Assembly: GCA_003819975.1 (NCBI GenBank)
Contig: RPPU01000284.1
Span: forward strand, 1 to 6,242
DNA from: Desulfobacteraceae bacterium
Lineage (GTDB): Bacteria; Desulfobacterota; DSM-4660; Desulfatiglandales; HGW-15
Reading direction: 5' to 3'
DNA: 6,242 nt
In this document: positions 6,041 through 6,242 of the stretch, one piece after another
Layout: the number at the start of each line of letters is the position of its first letter
Numbering within the stretch: the stretch's first letter is position 1
Position numbers and translations under genes: made by a program
The notes under the pieces: generated by a model
Told to the model about the DNA's origin: nothing
The model's input: only the letters and a program-made list of their open reading frames with translations
The model's database searches: none

Positions 6041-6075
6041 AAAAACGATGGTAGCGCTGACCGGCCGGTCGCCAC
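6041..6075 (-). terminator. GC-rich palindrome with T5 tract before moeA RBS
   Basis: GACCGGCCGGTC at 6059-6070 is a perfect 12-bp palindrome. On the minus strand the stem extends with small bulges (GTGGC before, AGCGCTAC after), and five T residues follow at 6045-6041 after CATCG. This is a plausible intrinsic terminator for the gene ending at 6121. The T-tract stops only 7 bases before the Shine-Dalgarno sequence of the divergent moeA, leaving no room for a promoter in between. The hairpin would therefore sit inside the moeA leader and could act as an attenuator, or the palindrome could be a repressor site. Confidence 0.5.
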
Positions 6076-6120
6076 TAGTCAAACCTGATCAATAAGAAAT
6101 GGTTGAACTTCATATCCGTA

Positions 6121-6242
6121 TTATCCGTTCAGCGCGCCTGACAATTCCGCGATTTTCCAAATGACGGTTTCATCGCATTCCATCCGTTTGGCGAGAACGG
6201 ATATTTTTAAAGCCGAAACAGGCTCGCCGCGGATGATGTCCG
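6121..6242 (-). CDS. C-terminal end of an unrecognised protein, partial
   Basis: Reading leftward from the right edge there is an open frame of 39 codons ending at TAA (6121-6123). It runs from DIIRGEPVSALKISVLAK to the C-terminus IAELSGALNG. The segment looks soluble and helical, with regular codon use, and the terminator-like palindrome at 6041-6075 follows it at a suitable distance. I do not recognise the family from so short a piece. It is on the same strand as the divergent moeA, so a role in the same process is possible but unsupported. About one in seven random frames of this length would also be open. Confidence 0.5.
   Translation of the reverse strand, partial: DIIRGEPVSALKISVLAKRMECDETVIWKIAELSGALNG

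Noticed and set aside
5194..6054. Plus-strand ORFs opposite the divergent moeA
   Set aside because: They are shadows of a full-length MoeA-family gene and show no motifs of their own.

Overview
The window looks like chromosomal DNA of a strictly anaerobic, probably sulfate-reducing or syntrophic, delta-type proteobacterium (Desulfobacterota). The main reason is the left-end gene. It encodes the N-terminal two thirds of a tungsten enzyme of the aldehyde:ferredoxin oxidoreductase (AOR) family that closely resembles BamB, the catalytic subunit of the ATP-independent class II benzoyl-CoA reductase of obligate anaerobes. The organism assignment is inference.

Layout. 1-1248 (minus): bamB-like gene, running off the left edge. 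1249-1837: a long AT-rich divergent intergenic region with a terminator-like hairpin in the bamB leader, two candidate sigma70-type promoters facing right, phased GTAAT half-sites and a run of A/T tracts. 1838-3076 (plus): moeA with canonical motifs. 3140-4582 (plus): a radical SAM protein with an N-terminal PqqD-like region and a degenerate SPASM domain; it is probably co-transcribed with moeA. 4583-4806: a convergent intergenic region that may hold a 37-codon ORF joined to the radical SAM gene by TAATG. 4807-6021 (minus): a second, divergent moeA paralogue starting at TTG. 6041-6075: a strong palindrome plus T-tract just before its Shine-Dalgarno sequence. 6121-6242 (minus): the C-terminal 39 residues of an unrecognised protein.

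How the parts may work together. Two MoeA-type metal-insertion enzymes and a peptide-maturase-like radical SAM protein sit beside a tungsten-bis-pterin enzyme. The simplest reading is a metal-cofactor and enzyme-maturation neighbourhood: one or both MoeA proteins load Mo or W onto molybdopterin, and the radical SAM protein acts on a peptide or on an AOR-family enzyme. The families are supported by sequence motifs; the functional link is inference from gene order.

The moeA-radical SAM pair is visibly more AT-rich than the genes on both sides. This suggests a separately acquired cassette. The least explained elements are the radical SAM protein, with its GYEP in place of GGEP and only part of the SPASM cysteine set, and two tiny overlapping ORFs at its ends that could be precursor peptides or chance.
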